Assembly: GCF_025165795.1 (NCBI RefSeq)
Contig: NZ_JAJAGO010000001.1
Coordinates: forward strand, 372,001 to 436,000
DNA from: Streptomyces gossypii
Lineage (GTDB): Bacteria; Actinomycetota; Actinomycetes; Streptomycetales; Streptomycetaceae
Direction: 5' to 3'
Length of the DNA: 64,000 nt
Shown here piece after piece: positions 36,584-46,363 of this stretch. Made by a program: the position numbers and the translations under genes. The stretch's first letter is position 1. Each line of letters opens with the position of its first letter. The notes beneath the pieces were generated by a model that was given only the letters and a program-made list of their open reading frames with translations, was not told the DNA's origin and did no database searches.

Positions 36584-36633
36584 GGGGCCCCCGCCGCCCG
36601 CTGATCGCGCACGGCAGGGGCCCCGGAAGGGTC

Positions 36634-37008
36634 TCAGACGGAGACCAGATCGCAGACGAAGATCAGCGTCTCGTCCGGCTTGATCAGGCCGCCGCCGGCG
36701 CCCTGCTTGCCGTAGGCGAGGTGCGCCGGGATGGTCAGACGGCGCCGGCCGCCGACCTTCATGCCCTGCACGCCCTGATCCCAGCCGGAGATGACCTGCC
36801 CGGCGCCCAGGCGGAACTGCAGCGGGTTGCCGCGGTTCCAGCTGGCGTCGAACTCCTCGCCGGTGGAGAAGGAGACGCCCACATAGTGCACGGAGACGTT
36901 GTCCCCGGCCTTGGCCTCGGGGCCATCGCCCTCCCAGAGGTCCTGGATCTCCAGGGCAGCCGGCGGCTCACCCTCGGGGAAGTCGACCTCGGGCTTCTCG
37001 ATGCTCAC
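36634..37008 (-). CDS. Cytoplasmic FKBP-type peptidyl-prolyl isomerase
   Basis: 124 residues, single FKBP domain without a signal peptide. Active-site and family residues are visible: VSVHYVGV, FDASWNRG, VISGWDQGVQGMKVGGRRRLTIP and LAYG. It catalyses proline cis-trans isomerisation in protein folding. Together with the lipoprotein FKBP upstream it lies between pafA and pafB, a usual order in streptomycetes. Confidence 0.95.
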   Translation of the reverse strand: MSIEKPEVDFPEGEPPAALEIQDLWEGDGPEAKAGDNVSVHYVGVSFSTGEEFDASWNRGNPLQFRLGAGQVISGWDQGVQGMKVGGRRRLTIPAHLAYGKQGAGGGLIKPDETLIFVCDLVSV

Positions 37009-37078
37009 GAAATTGCTCCTACGAACGAATCTTCTGGACCGCGCACCAGTCTGTCACGCCGAGTGACCCGGCGGGCGA

Positions 37079-38023
37079 TCAGTTGACGCTGAGCACATCC
37101 ACGCTGAAGACGATCCCCGACTTGAACTGAGCTCGCTGCTCCTTGGGGAAGTCCTTCTCCGGCACCGAGATCACCACGCGGCTGCCCGCCTTGGCTCCCT
37201 TGAGGCCGTCCTTCCAGCCGGGGATCTGCGAGACCGGGAACTCCTGCGGGCCACCCTGCTCCCAGGTGTTCGCGAAGTCCTTGCCGTCCCAGAGCTTGGC
37301 GGCGAAGTTGGCCAGCACGGTGCTCTTCGCGTCGACCTCCTTGCCGTCACCCTCGATGATCGTCTCGCTGGTGAGCTTCTTCGGAGCCTTGGCGCCCTTG
37401 TCGATCTCGATCTCCGGCGCCTTGTCCTCGATCTTGGTGCCGACCTTGGGCAGGTCGGCGTTCGGCTCGCCCTTCACCGGCTTGCCGTCGATCTGGCTGG
37501 GCATCGTCTTCTTCAGGTCCACGACGAAGACCAGAGTGGAGTTCTGCGGGATCTGCGGCGGCTTGCCCTCCGCGCCGTAGCCCTTCTCCGGCGGGATGAC
37601 CATCTCGACACGGCTGCCGAGCCGCTTGCCGACCAGGGCTTCGTCCCAGCCCTTGATCACGCTGCCGGTGCCCAGCTGGAAGCTGGCCGGGCTACGGCCC
37701 TCCTTCCAGGTGCTGTCGAAGACCGTGCCGTCCCAGAGTTGGCCGAGGTAGGCGGCGTTGAGCACCTCACCCTTCTCGACCTTCTTGCCCTTGCCCTCCT
37801 TGAGGACCTTGACCTGGAGCTTCTTCGGAGGGTCGCCCTCACCCTTCTCGATCTTGGGCGTCTTCCCGTCCTCGGCGGAGACGGCGGGCACGGTGACGGA
37901 CTTCGCCTTCTTCTTCCCCCCGTCGTCGTCGGAATCGTCGCTGCCGCAGGCGGCTGCGGACGCGATCAGCAGGGGGACGGTCAGCACCGCGGCGAATCGC
38001 CGGGCAGTGGTGGAGAGAGTCAT
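37079..38023 (-). CDS. Lipoprotein with two FKBP-type isomerase domains
   Basis: 314 residues. A lipoprotein signal peptide (lipobox ending SAAAC, Cys at about 26) and an acidic linker precede two FKBP domains (about 75-170 and 215-314). The first has the full KGWDEALVGKRLGSRVEMVIPP region; the second is more diverged (IPGWKDGLKGAKAGSRVVISVP). It should fold exported proteins at the outer membrane face. Same strand and direction as the smaller FKBP downstream, 70 nt away. Confidence 0.92.
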   Translation of the reverse strand: MTLSTTARRFAAVLTVPLLIASAAACGSDDSDDDGGKKKAKSVTVPAVSAEDGKTPKIEKGEGDPPKKLQVKVLKEGKGKKVEKGEVLNAAYLGQLWDGTVFDSTWKEGRSPASFQLGTGSVIKGWDEALVGKRLGSRVEMVIPPEKGYGAEGKPPQIPQNSTLVFVVDLKKTMPSQIDGKPVKGEPNADLPKVGTKIEDKAPEIEIDKGAKAPKKLTSETIIEGDGKEVDAKSTVLANFAAKLWDGKDFANTWEQGGPQEFPVSQIPGWKDGLKGAKAGSRVVISVPEKDFPKEQRAQFKSGIVFSVDVLSVN

Positions 38024-38106
38024 GTGTCAACTCACGGGGTAGGGGGTGTCGCCATTCACGCCAGCCTACGGCCCCGCGCGGCTCCCCCCACCCCACGGAC
38101 ACGGAA

Positions 38107-39468
38107 TCACATTCCCGCGATCAGCTTTTCGACTCGCTCATCCACGGATCGGAAGGGGTCCTTGCACAGAACCGTGCGCTGAGCCTGGTCGTTCAGCTTC
38201 AGATGCACCCAGTCCACGGTAAAATCGCGGCGCTGCTCCTGAGCCCGCCGGATGAAGTCGCCGCGCAGCCGGGCCCGCGTCGTCTGCGGGGGCACCGATT
38301 TACCCTCGAAAATCTTGAGGTCGTTGCAGATCCGCGCTGCCTGACCCTTTCGCTCCAGGAGGTAGTAGAGCCCGCGACGGCGATGGATGTCGTGATAGGC
38401 GAGATCTATCTGGGCGATCCGGGGATGCGACATGGTGAGGTTGTTCTTTTCCCGGTACCGCTCGATGAGCTGGTGTTTCATCACCCAGTCGATCTCGGTG
38501 CCGACCTTCTCCAGCTCCTGGTTGCGCACGGCCTCCAGGGTGCGGCCCCACAGCTCCAGGACCTGTTCGACCGTACCCGTACGGATTCCGCGGCGCTCAC
38601 AGAAGTCCACGGCCTTCTCGTAGTACTCCTGCTGCACCTCGAGGGCGGACGCCTCCCGGCCGCTGGCCAGACGCACCTTGCGCTGGCCCGTGATGTCGTG
38701 ACTCACCTCACGGATCGCCCTGATCGGGTTCTCCAGTGTGAGATCACGCATCACGGTGCCCGCCTCGATCATGCGCAGGACGAGGTCGGTGGCACCGACC
38801 TTCAGCAGCATCGTCGTCTCGGACATGTTCGAATCGCCGACGATGACATGGAGGCGGCGGTACCGCTCGGCGTCGGCGTGCGGTTCGTCCCGCGTGTTGA
38901 TGATGGGCCGGGAGCGGGTCGTCGCGGAACTGACCCCTTCCCAGATGTGCTCGGCACGCTGGCTCACGCAGTAGACGGCCCCGCGCGGGGTCTGCAGCAC
39001 CTTGCCCGCGCCGCAGATCAGCTGACGGGTGACCAGGAAGGGAATGAGGACGTCCGCGAGGCGCGAGAACTCCCCGTGCCGGGCCACGAGGTAGTTCTCG
39101 TGGCAGCCGTAGGAGTTACCGGCCGAGTCGGTGTTGTTCTTGAAGAGATAGACGTCGCCCGCGATTCCTTCCTCGTGCAGGCGGCGTTCGGCGTCGACGA
39201 GCAGGCCCTCGAGGATCCGCTCACCCGCCTTGTCGTGGGTGACGAGCTCGGTCACGCTGTCGCACTCGGGAGTCGCGTATTCGGGGTGTGAGCCCACATC
39301 CAGATACAGGCGGGCCCCGTTCCGCAGAAAGACGTTACTGCTGCGGCCCCATGACACGACACGGCGGAAGAGGTACCGCGCCACCTCGTCAGGAGACAGC
39401 CGCCGCTGTCCCCGGAACGTACATGTGACGCCGTACTCGTTCTCCAGCCCGAAGATTCGGCGGTCCAT
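38107..39468 (-). CDS. pafA: Pup-protein ligase PafA
   Basis: 453 residues, normal length. It belongs to the glutamine-synthetase-like ligases: the N-terminal strand has FGLENEYGV (metal-binding Glu9) and the active-site Asp57 lies in [16 protein letters not shown], followed by [13 protein letters not shown] and [12 protein letters not shown]. It uses ATP to form gamma-glutamyl phosphate on the C-terminal Glu of Pup and transfers it to target lysines. Same strand and about 1.3 kb downstream of prcA, with an MFS/LacI pair in between. It acts with dop, pup, arc and prcBA in this window. Confidence 0.97.
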   Translation of the reverse strand: MDRRIFGLENEYGVTCTFRGQRRLSPDEVARYLFRRVVSWGRSSNVFLRNGARLYLDVGSHPEYATPECDSVTELVTHDKAGERILEGLLVDAERRLHEEGIAGDVYLFKNNTDSAGNSYGCHENYLVARHGEFSRLADVLIPFLVTRQLICGAGKVLQTPRGAVYCVSQRAEHIWEGVSSATTRSRPIINTRDEPHADAERYRRLHVIVGDSNMSETTMLLKVGATDLVLRMIEAGTVMRDLTLENPIRAIREVSHDITGQRKVRLASGREASALEVQQEYYEKAVDFCERRGIRTGTVEQVLELWGRTLEAVRNQELEKVGTEIDWVMKHQLIERYREKNNLTMSHPRIAQIDLAYHDIHRRRGLYYLLERKGQAARICNDLKIFEGKSVPPQTTRARLRGDFIRRAQEQRRDFTVDWVHLKLNDQAQRTVLCKDPFRSVDERVEKLIAGM

Positions 39469-39477
39469 GACTGAACA

Positions 39478-40773
39478 TTACGCCTGATGACCGCTTCTGA
39501 AACCGGGTTCGGCGGCACCGTTGCGATCATTTTCCGCCCCTGTGGCCGCGCCGCCCGCGGAGCCCGCGACCGGGGCCGCGGCGCGGTCCGGCACCGCGAC
39601 GGGAGCGTCGAGCACCCCACGCGTCGCCAGCAGGACCAGCAGCGCCGCGACACCGCCGCCGCCCGCCACCGCGAAGCCCGCCGCCGGGCCACCCCATTCG
39701 ATGACCGGGCCCACCACACCCGTACCGGCGGCGGCTCCCACCCCGAAGGTCGTCACCAGCCAGGAGAACGCCTCGGTGACCGTGCCGCGCGGCGCGTGCC
39801 GGTCGACCACCACGAAGGCGCAGGCCAGCGCCGGGGCGAGGAACACTCCGGAGAGCCCGGCCAGCATCGTCATCGCCACCACATCCGGGACCAGGGCCAG
39901 CGGCAGATATCCCGCCGCCAGCGCCATCACCAGCAGCCGCAGCCTGCGCTCGGGCCGGCCCGGCCACAGCCGCGCGCCGTAGACCAGGCCGCCGAGGAGG
40001 GCACCGGCACCGAGCCCGGAGAGCAGATAGCTGGAGACGAGGCTGTCACCGTGGTCATCGGCGTACGCGACCGCGGCGACCGCTATGGTCCCCAGGGCCA
40101 GCCCGACGAAGAAGAAGGCTCCCAGCAGCGCCAGCAGCCCCGCAGAGCGGAGGGCGCCCAGCCAGTGCGCCTCCCGGGGCGCCGAGCGCCACTGCCGGGA
40201 GGGCGGCGAGACGGCGACCCAGAGGGCCCCGAGCACGCCCATGGCGTTGATGACCAGCAGCGCCGCGGCCTCGTTCCACATGGCGACGAGCAGGGTCACC
40301 AGCAGCGGGCCGACCGCGAACATCAGCTCCTGGGCAACGGCGTCCAGGGCGTAGGCGGCGTGGACCCGCTCCTCACGCTTGAGCACGCTCGGCCACAGTG
40401 CCCGCAGCCCGCCCTCCAGCGGCGGTGTGAACAGCCCCGCGACGAGCACCGCCGCGCACGCCAGCGGCAGCGAATCCGTGCCGACGAGGGCGAACAGCCC
40501 CATGCCCAGCGCCGACAGCACCGCCGAGGGCACCATCACCCGCGGCTGCCCCAGCAGGTCCACCGCGCGGCCGAGGGACGGCTGGCCGACGGCGGTGGCC
40601 AGCCCGTAGACGGCGGAGAGCACTCCGGCGAGCGTGTAACTCCCGCCTTCCGCGCGGACGAACAGCACGATGGCCAGCGCCGCCGTTGCGTTCGGCAGCC
40701 TGCCGATCAGCGTGCCCGCGAGCAGCCGCATCGCGTGCTTGGCGCGCAGCAGCTCCAGATAGCCGGTAGCCAT
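39478..40773 (-). CDS. Major facilitator superfamily transporter
   Basis: 431 residues from the ATG at 40773 (MATGYLELLRAKHAMRLL), with about twelve transmembrane segments. The start is chosen because earlier open frame overlaps the divergent regulator gene. Family-like loops are visible (GVLSAVYGLATAVGQPSLGRAVDLLG). The substrate is unknown; a drug or sugar export role is possible. It is divergent from a LacI-family regulator with a 14-bp near-palindrome between them, so it is probably the regulated gene. It lies between pafA and prcA and has no obvious link to pupylation. Confidence 0.85.
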   Translation of the reverse strand: MATGYLELLRAKHAMRLLAGTLIGRLPNATAALAIVLFVRAEGGSYTLAGVLSAVYGLATAVGQPSLGRAVDLLGQPRVMVPSAVLSALGMGLFALVGTDSLPLACAAVLVAGLFTPPLEGGLRALWPSVLKREERVHAAYALDAVAQELMFAVGPLLVTLLVAMWNEAAALLVINAMGVLGALWVAVSPPSRQWRSAPREAHWLGALRSAGLLALLGAFFFVGLALGTIAVAAVAYADDHGDSLVSSYLLSGLGAGALLGGLVYGARLWPGRPERRLRLLVMALAAGYLPLALVPDVVAMTMLAGLSGVFLAPALACAFVVVDRHAPRGTVTEAFSWLVTTFGVGAAAGTGVVGPVIEWGGPAAGFAVAGGGGVAALLVLLATRGVLDAPVAVPDRAAAPVAGSAGGAATGAENDRNGAAEPGFRSGHQA

Positions 40774-40807
40774 CCGTGCGGCTCCTCTCCGCCCGGCGAC
40801 GCCGGGG

Positions 40808-40821
40808 GTTGTACGTATAAC
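40808..40821. promoter_or_regulatory. Candidate operator in the MFS/LacI intergenic region
   Basis: GTTGTACGTATAAC is palindromic at 12 of 14 positions with a central TACGTA. It sits in the 66-bp gap between the divergent starts, where a LacI protein would control both genes. Confidence 0.5.
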
Positions 40822-40839
40822 GTGGAACTCATCCGTATC

Positions 40840-41928
40840 ATGGCGGCTGACTCGCAGTCCAGGGACGAGGAGCGGCGCGTGCCCCGCACGAGACAGGACG
40901 GCCCCACCGGCCCCTCCGAGCGGGCGCGGCCCACCAGCCGCGACGTCGCCCGGCACGCCGGCGTGTCCCAGGCCACGGTCTCCCTGGTCCTGGGTGAGAA
41001 ATGGCACGGCCGGGTCTCGGTCCGAACGGCGGAGACCGTGCGGACCGCCGCGCACCAGCTGGGTTACCGGCCCAACCTGGCCGCACGCAGCCTCCGGCTC
41101 GGCCGCACCCGGACCGCGCTGCTCGTCGTACCGGTGCTCAACAGCGACTTCTTCGCCCATGTGCACACCGGCGCCGCCCGAGTCGCCGCAGAGCACGACT
41201 TCGGCATCGTGCTCTACCCCTCACCCGAGGTCGTCAGCCCGACACCCGGCCCCTTCCACTCCGCGCGCTCGGCCCTGGACGGTGTCATCGCCTCCTCCAT
41301 GGCACCCGAGGCGCTCGCGGTGCTGCGCGGTGACGGCCTGCCCCTGGTCATGCTCGACAGCGACCCGCGCGGAGCCCAGGCCGCCACCGTCAACCTGGAC
41401 ATCGCCGACGGGATGCGCCGCGCCGTCCGGCACCTGCTCGACCTGGGACACCGGCGCCTTGCGCACATCCCGGCGGCGGTCGACTCCTGGACCTTCGCGG
41501 TCCGGGCGCGGGCCCTGGCGGAAGCGCTCACCGGCACGGGCGGCGCCCTCGTACGCACCGAACCGGCCGCGCTCAGCGTGGCGGACGGGCTGCGTGCGGC
41601 GACCAGGGTGCTGTCGGCCACGGGGCCGGACCGGCCCACCGCGTTGATCTGCGACGACGACCTGCTGGCAGCCGGGGCGTGCAAGGCCGCGCGCCGGCTG
41701 GGGCTGCGGGTACCCACTGATCTCTCCGTCACCGGCTTCGACGATCTGGACCTGGCCACCGCGCTGGAACCCGAACTGACAACGGTGCGGCTGCCCGCCG
41801 AAGACGTGGGGGCGGCGGGGATGCGCGCCCTTCTGAGCGTCCTGGAGGGGCGCTCGACCGCCACCGAGGTGTTGCCGGTCACTCTGATACCCCGAGGCTC
41901 CACAGGGCCCCCTCCAGGCCCTTCATGA
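40840..41928 (+). CDS. LacI-family transcriptional regulator
   Basis: 362 residues from the ATG at 40840. After an unusually long, charged N-terminus (about 30 residues) comes the helix-turn-helix (RPTSRDVARHAGVSQATVSL, about 31-50) with the hinge region following (LGYRPNLAARSLR). The periplasmic-binding-like effector domain covers about 85-355. It should bind the intergenic near-palindrome and repress the divergent MFS gene until a small-molecule ligand binds. Confidence 0.9.
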   Translation: MAADSQSRDEERRVPRTRQDGPTGPSERARPTSRDVARHAGVSQATVSLVLGEKWHGRVSVRTAETVRTAAHQLGYRPNLAARSLRLGRTRTALLVVPVLNSDFFAHVHTGAARVAAEHDFGIVLYPSPEVVSPTPGPFHSARSALDGVIASSMAPEALAVLRGDGLPLVMLDSDPRGAQAATVNLDIADGMRRAVRHLLDLGHRRLAHIPAAVDSWTFAVRARALAEALTGTGGALVRTEPAALSVADGLRAATRVLSATGPDRPTALICDDDLLAAGACKAARRLGLRVPTDLSVTGFDDLDLATALEPELTTVRLPAEDVGAAGMRALLSVLEGRSTATEVLPVTLIPRGSTGPPPGPS

Positions 41929-41939
41929 GGCTCTGGACG

Positions 41940-41982
41940 TGACGCGTCCCCCACCAGGCAGGCCCTGGCAGGGGACGCGTCA
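41940..41982. terminator. Bidirectional terminator between the LacI gene and prcA
   Basis: Perfect 12-bp arms TGACGCGTCCCC (41940-41951) and GGGGACGCGTCA (41971-41982); the 19-nt loop has its own CCAGG/CCTGG pairing. It lies between convergent genes. Confidence 0.8.
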
Positions 41983-42010
41983 TTCGGCCGTCACTCGGCG
42001 GTCAGGGCAG

Positions 42011-42832
42011 TTACTTCGCCTCGCCGGACCCCGTCGCCTTCCCGGTGCCGGGGGTCTCGCCGCCCTCGCCCTCCGTACCGGTCCCGCCGGCCTCCCCCTC
42101 CACGTCTTCCGCATCCTCCGCGGGCTCGGGAGCACCTTCCTCCAGCAGACGGGAAAGCCGGGAACCCAGCACCCGCTTGAACTTGCGCTGCTGCGGCCTG
42201 GTGCGGTCCAGCACCGCCACCTCGAGCTGCTCGGCCGTCAGGCTGCGCTCTCCGCCGTTGGTCTCACGGGTGAGCGACTCGACCGCGAGGTTCAGCGCCT
42301 CGGCCAGCGACATGCCGTCCCGATGCCGCTGATCGAGATAGCTGCCGATCTGGTCGGAGTTTCCGCCGACCGCGACGGAGCCGTGCTCGTCGACGATGGA
42401 GCCGTCGTGCGGCAGCCGGTAGATCTGGTCGTCCTCGGGCTCGGGGCCGACCTCGGCGACGATCAACTCCACCTCGTACGGCTTCTCCGCGGAGCTGGAG
42501 AAGATCGTGCCCAGGGTCTGCGCGTACACGTTCGCCAGGCCCCGCGCCGTCACGTCCTGGCGGTCATAGGTGTAGCCGCGCAGATCCGCGTAGCGCACAC
42601 CACCGATCCGGAGATTCTCGAACTCGTTGTACTTCCCGACCGCCGCGAAGGCGATCCGGTCATAGATCTCGCTGACCTTGTGCAGAGCCCGCGAGGGGTT
42701 CTCGGCGACGAACACGATGCCGTCGGCGTACTGCAACACGACCACGCTGCGCCCGCGCGCGATGCCCTTGCGGGCGTACTCGGCCCGGTCGGCCATGGCC
42801 TGCTGGGGTGAGACATAGAACGGCGTCGACAC
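42011..42832 (-). CDS. prcA: Proteasome alpha subunit
   Basis: 273 residues from a GTG at 42832, giving the usual start [20 protein letters not shown]; a TTG six bases earlier is a weaker alternative. The N-terminal residues form the gate of the alpha ring. The subunit fold ends near residue 232, followed by a long acidic Glu/Gly-rich tail (about 233-273). Alpha rings cap the PrcB rings and receive substrates from Arc. It follows prcB by 32 nt. Confidence 0.97.
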   Translation of the reverse strand: MSTPFYVSPQQAMADRAEYARKGIARGRSVVVLQYADGIVFVAENPSRALHKVSEIYDRIAFAAVGKYNEFENLRIGGVRYADLRGYTYDRQDVTARGLANVYAQTLGTIFSSSAEKPYEVELIVAEVGPEPEDDQIYRLPHDGSIVDEHGSVAVGGNSDQIGSYLDQRHRDGMSLAEALNLAVESLTRETNGGERSLTAEQLEVAVLDRTRPQQRKFKRVLGSRLSRLLEEGAPEPAEDAEDVEGEAGGTGTEGEGGETPGTGKATGSGEAK

Positions 42833-42864
42833 CGGCAATCGTCCTTCCTGTTTCTCGGCGGCTG

Positions 42865-43710
42865 TTAGACGACCGGGGCCTGCGGCCCGTTGGGCTGCTG
42901 CAGACGGCCCTCGTGCACCGACCGTGCGATCTCGGAGACCTCTGCCTCGGTGAGCTTCCTGAAGCCCTCTTCGCTGATCACCGTCACGATGGGGTAGATC
43001 CGCCGCACCATGTCCGGTCCGCCCGTCGCCGAGTCGTCGTCCGCCGCGTCGTACAGCGCCTGGACGACGACGGTGGCCGTCTGCTGCTCCGTCAGATCAT
43101 CCCGGAACAGCTTCTTGAGCGCGCCGCGTGCGAAGACCGAACCGGATCCGACGGCAGTGAACCCCGGTTCCTCGGAGCGCCCACCGGTGATGTCGTACGA
43201 AAAGATCCGGCCCTTCTGGCGGTCCACGTCGTATCCGGCGAACAGCGGGACCACGGCGAGGCCTTGGAGAGCCATGCCGAGATTGCCCCGGATCATGGTG
43301 GAGAGCCGGTTGGCCTTGCCCTCCAGCGACAGCTGCGAGCCCTCGACCTTCTCGAAGTGCTCAAGCTCCAGCTGGAAGAGCTTCACCATCTCCACCGCGA
43401 GACCGGCGGTGCCCGCGATGCCGACCGCCGAGTACTCGTCCGCCGGAAAGACCTTCTCGATGTCGCGCTGCGCGATGACGTTGCCCATTGTCGCCCGCCG
43501 GTCTCCCGCCAGGACCACTCCGCCCGGGAACGACGCCGCCACGATCGTGGTGCCGTGCGGCGCCTCGATCGCTCCGTGCACGGGCGGCAGCGGCCTGCTG
43601 CCCGGCATCTGCTCCGGCGCGTGCACCGTCAGGAAATCCATGAACGAGGACGAGCCAGGCGTCAGGAAGGCAGCAGGTAGACGCCCGGTGCTACGAGTTT
43701 CGGCTTCCAC
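42865..43710 (-). CDS. prcB: Proteasome beta subunit
   Basis: 281 residues from a GTG at 43710. A 53-residue propeptide is removed at HG-T, exposing the catalytic Thr54 ([14 protein letters not shown]). Conserved active-site companions include the GDRRATMGN stretch and Lys in [12 protein letters not shown]. The N-terminus reads [16 protein letters not shown], as in other streptomycetes. Its start lies 49 bp inside the end of the upstream endonuclease VII-like gene, so translation is probably coupled. Confidence 0.97.
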   Translation of the reverse strand: MEAETRSTGRLPAAFLTPGSSSFMDFLTVHAPEQMPGSRPLPPVHGAIEAPHGTTIVAASFPGGVVLAGDRRATMGNVIAQRDIEKVFPADEYSAVGIAGTAGLAVEMVKLFQLELEHFEKVEGSQLSLEGKANRLSTMIRGNLGMALQGLAVVPLFAGYDVDRQKGRIFSYDITGGRSEEPGFTAVGSGSVFARGALKKLFRDDLTEQQTATVVVQALYDAADDDSATGGPDMVRRIYPIVTVISEEGFRKLTEAEVSEIARSVHEGRLQQPNGPQAPVV

Positions 43711-44255
43711 ACGTTTCCTTCCACGTAGGAGATGGCCCGTCGCATAGCCTCGGGCCGGTCCTTGAATTGCCCCAGCGCGGCATTGCAGCTGAAGCACAAC
43801 ACGCCCCGGACCTTACCCGTCGCGTGGTCGTGATCCACATGGATTGCGGGAGAGGACAAGCAGATGGGACAGACGCCCATCTGCCCTGCCACGAGGTCGT
43901 CCCGTTCCGCTTCCGTCAGGCCGTACTTCCGGCGGAAATACGCCGCCCGATTCCGTTCGGCCCGGCAGGAACGGCAGTAGCTCGCCCATCCGTCCGATGA
44001 AGTCTTGTTGCGCTCCCACTGGGCGTGAGGCTTCACTTCTGCGCAAGCAGGGCAGCGTTTGTGCCCGCGCGGCACAGCCACCCGGACCCGCACCGACCGC
44101 CCTTTGGCCTCCTGACGCTCCCGGTAATACTCGGAAAAGCACGCCCGGCAATACCCCTGCAATCCGTCACGCATGGTCCTGTTGCGCCCGAAGTCGTCGT
44201 ACGGCAATGTCCGCTTGCAACGGGAGCACCTTTTCATCGGCTCCAATTCGGACAT
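43662..44255 (-). CDS. Endonuclease VII-like HNH/zinc-finger nuclease within the proteasome operon
   Basis: 197 residues from the ATG at 44255; ATG 44237, with GGAG just before it, is an alternative. Two zinc-ribbon-like Cys clusters come first (C10-x2-C13/C36-x2-C39 and C68-x2-C71/C94-x2-C97). The C-terminal recombination endonuclease VII domain has C129-x2-C132, [13 protein letters not shown] and C154-x2-C157. Phage T4 endonuclease VII resolves branched DNA; a role here is unknown. The gene begins 7 nt after pup and ends 49 bp inside prcB, so it is an embedded member of the operon and not a loose phage gene. The nuclease residues appear intact. Confidence 0.85.
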   Translation of the reverse strand: MSELEPMKRCSRCKRTLPYDDFGRNRTMRDGLQGYCRACFSEYYRERQEAKGRSVRVRVAVPRGHKRCPACAEVKPHAQWERNKTSSDGWASYCRSCRAERNRAAYFRRKYGLTEAERDDLVAGQMGVCPICLSSPAIHVDHDHATGKVRGVLCFSCNAALGQFKDRPEAMRRAISYVEGNVWKPKLVAPGVYLLPS

Positions 44256-44262
44256 TTCCGTA

Positions 44263-44481
44263 CTATTCCCCACCCTTCTGCACAAATGACCTCACGAAAT
44301 CCTCTGCGTTCTCCTCGAGGACATCATCGATTTCGTCCAGGACGGAGTCCACGTCTTCCGACAGGGCCTCCTGGCGTTCCTTGAGGTCCTCGGACGCCTG
44401 GGTCTCTTCGGCCTGCTCCTCGGTCTCCTCGGTCTGACGAGTCGCCTTCTGCTGTCCGCCGCCGGTGTCCTTGGTCGCCAT
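44263..44481 (-). CDS. pup: Prokaryotic ubiquitin-like protein Pup
   Basis: 72 residues from the ATG at 44481 (MATKDTGGGQQKATR), the usual length. An N-terminal disordered, Gln/Glu-rich half is followed by the helix-forming segment (EALSEDVDSVLDEIDDVLEEN) that binds the Arc coiled coil, then the C-terminus FVQKGGE. The last residue is Glu, so Pup can be ligated by PafA directly; species whose Pup ends in Gln need Dop to deamidate it first. It lies between dop and the endonuclease VII-like gene. Confidence 0.97.
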   Translation of the reverse strand: MATKDTGGGQQKATRQTEETEEQAEETQASEDLKERQEALSEDVDSVLDEIDDVLEENAEDFVRSFVQKGGE

Positions 44482-44622
44482 TACCCTCACCCCGCTCGGT
44501 TCGGTTACGCGAGACGTACAAGATCAGACCCTACAAGCCGGGACTGACATAGGCCCATCACTTGACTCAACGTCCGGAGGTCTCCCGGATGATTCCCTGA
44601 TCCGGCCACACTTAGCCGCTTA

Positions 44623-46134
44623 TCAGCCTCCGGACAGCAGCCGCACCAGATCCTCCGCCGTACGGCAGCGGTCCAGCAGCTCCTTGACATGGTTGCGCGT
44701 GCCGCGCAGCGGCTCCAGCGTGGGGACCCGTTGCAGTGAGTCACGGCCGGGCAGATCGAAGATGACCGAGTCCCAGGAGGCCGCGGCCACGTCGTCGGCG
44801 TACTGCTCCAGGCAGCGTCCGCGGAAGTAGGCCCTGGTGTCCTCCGGCGGCTTCGTGACGGCCCGCAGCACATCCTTCTCGTCCAGCAGCCGCTGCATCT
44901 TGCCGCGGGCCGCCAGGCGGTTGTAGAGGCCCTTGTCCGGCCGCACGTCGGCGTACTGGAGGTCCACCAGGTGGAGCCGGGGCGCATCCCATTCAAGCTG
45001 GTCACGACGCCGGTAGCCTTCCATCAGCTCTCGCTTGGCGACCCAGTCCAGCTCTCCGGAGAGGCTCATCGGATCGTGCTCCAGGCGGACCAGCACGTCC
45101 TCCCAGCGGGCCAGCACATCCTTGGTCTGCTCGTCGGCGTCCGCTCCCCAGCGGTCCTCGACGTACTTGCGGGCCAGCTCGAAGTACTCCATCTGAAGCT
45201 GGACAGCGGTGAGGGTACGCCCGCCGCGCAGCGTGATCAGCTGGCGCAGCGAAGGGTCGTGCGAGACCTCGTGCAGTGTCCGTACGGGCTGGTCGATGGC
45301 CAGATCGACGGCGATGAAGCCGTCCTCGATCATGGAAAGCACCAGCGCGGTGGTGCCGAGCTTGAGGTAGGTCGAGATCTCCGACAGATTCGCGTCGCCG
45401 ATGATCACGTGCAGCCGCCGGTACTTCTCGGCGTCCGCGTGCGGCTCGTCCCTGGTGTTGATCAGGGGCCGCTTGAGAGTGGTCTCCAGGCCGACCTCGA
45501 CCTCGAAGTAGTCGGCCCGCTGACTGAGCTGGAAGCCGTTCTCGCTGCCGTCCTGGCCGAGTCCGACCCGGCCGGCGCCGCACACCACCTGCCGGGAGAC
45601 GAAGAAGGGCGTCAGGTGGCGCACGATGTCCGAGAACGCGGTCTCCCGCTTCATCAGGTAGTTCTCGTGCGTGCCGTAGGAGGCGCCCTTGTTGTCGGTG
45701 TTGTTCTTGTAGAGGTGGATGGGATGGGAACCCGGCACCTCGGCGGCGCGCCGGGTGGCCTCCGCCATGATGCGCTCGCCCGCCTTGTCCCAGAGCACGG
45801 CGTCCAGGGGGTTGGTGACCTCCGGGGAGCTGTACTCGGGGTGGGCGTGGTCGACGTAGAGCCGGGCGCCGTTGGTGAGGATGACGTTGGCCAGGCCGAT
45901 GTCCTCGTCGGTCAGCTGGCTGGTGTCAGCCGCCTCACGGGCGAGGTCGAAGCCGCGGGCGTCCCGCAGCGGGTTCTCCTCCTCGAAGTCCCAGCGGGCG
46001 CGCCTCGCCCGGTGCATCGCCGCCGCGTAGGCGTTGACGACCTGGGACGAGGTGAGCATGGCATTGGCGTTGGGGTGGCCGGGGACGGAGATCCCGTATT
46101 CCGTCTCGATGCCCATTACTCGCCGTACGGTCAT
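44623..46134 (-). CDS. dop: Depupylase/Pup deamidase Dop
   Basis: 503 residues, the length expected for Dop and longer than PafA because of the Dop loop region. Same glutamine-synthetase-like fold: [11 protein letters not shown] (metal-binding Glu) and the active-site Asp95 in [15 protein letters not shown], followed by [13 protein letters not shown] and [12 protein letters not shown]. It cleaves the isopeptide bond of pupylated proteins; deamidation activity would be unnecessary here because Pup already ends in Glu. It has its own spacing: 229 bp and a strong terminator separate it from arc. Confidence 0.96.
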   Translation of the reverse strand: MTVRRVMGIETEYGISVPGHPNANAMLTSSQVVNAYAAAMHRARRARWDFEEENPLRDARGFDLAREAADTSQLTDEDIGLANVILTNGARLYVDHAHPEYSSPEVTNPLDAVLWDKAGERIMAEATRRAAEVPGSHPIHLYKNNTDNKGASYGTHENYLMKRETAFSDIVRHLTPFFVSRQVVCGAGRVGLGQDGSENGFQLSQRADYFEVEVGLETTLKRPLINTRDEPHADAEKYRRLHVIIGDANLSEISTYLKLGTTALVLSMIEDGFIAVDLAIDQPVRTLHEVSHDPSLRQLITLRGGRTLTAVQLQMEYFELARKYVEDRWGADADEQTKDVLARWEDVLVRLEHDPMSLSGELDWVAKRELMEGYRRRDQLEWDAPRLHLVDLQYADVRPDKGLYNRLAARGKMQRLLDEKDVLRAVTKPPEDTRAYFRGRCLEQYADDVAAASWDSVIFDLPGRDSLQRVPTLEPLRGTRNHVKELLDRCRTAEDLVRLLSGG

Positions 46135-46317
46135 GCGGCCCTCCTTGCCCGGCAGCGGCCCGCGGTGGGACCACTGCTCACGTCCCGCTGCGCATCCGGC
46201 TCGTGTGCGGTCCCCAGACCCGCACTGCGCGAGGCGGCGGTACGGCAGAGCCTAGAACGCGCAGACCCGGGTGGGGAGATCACTGCCTGCTTCCTTCTGG
46301 ACTGGCTGGGAACGGGT

Positions 46318-46354
46318 CCGGCTGCGGGGCCCCACTCTGGGGCCCCGCAGCCGG
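46318..46354 (-). terminator. Strong terminator after arc
   Basis: Perfect 16-bp stem (46318-46333 with 46339-46354), 5-nt loop, beginning 10 nt past the arc stop codon. It separates arc from dop-pup-prcBA transcription. Confidence 0.85.
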
Positions 46355-46363
46355 CCGACTTCG

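Noticed and set aside
43662..44255. Prophage or homing-endonuclease insertion
   Set aside because: The gene is tightly overlapped with pup and prcB, has host-like codon use, and no phage genes or target duplications are nearby.
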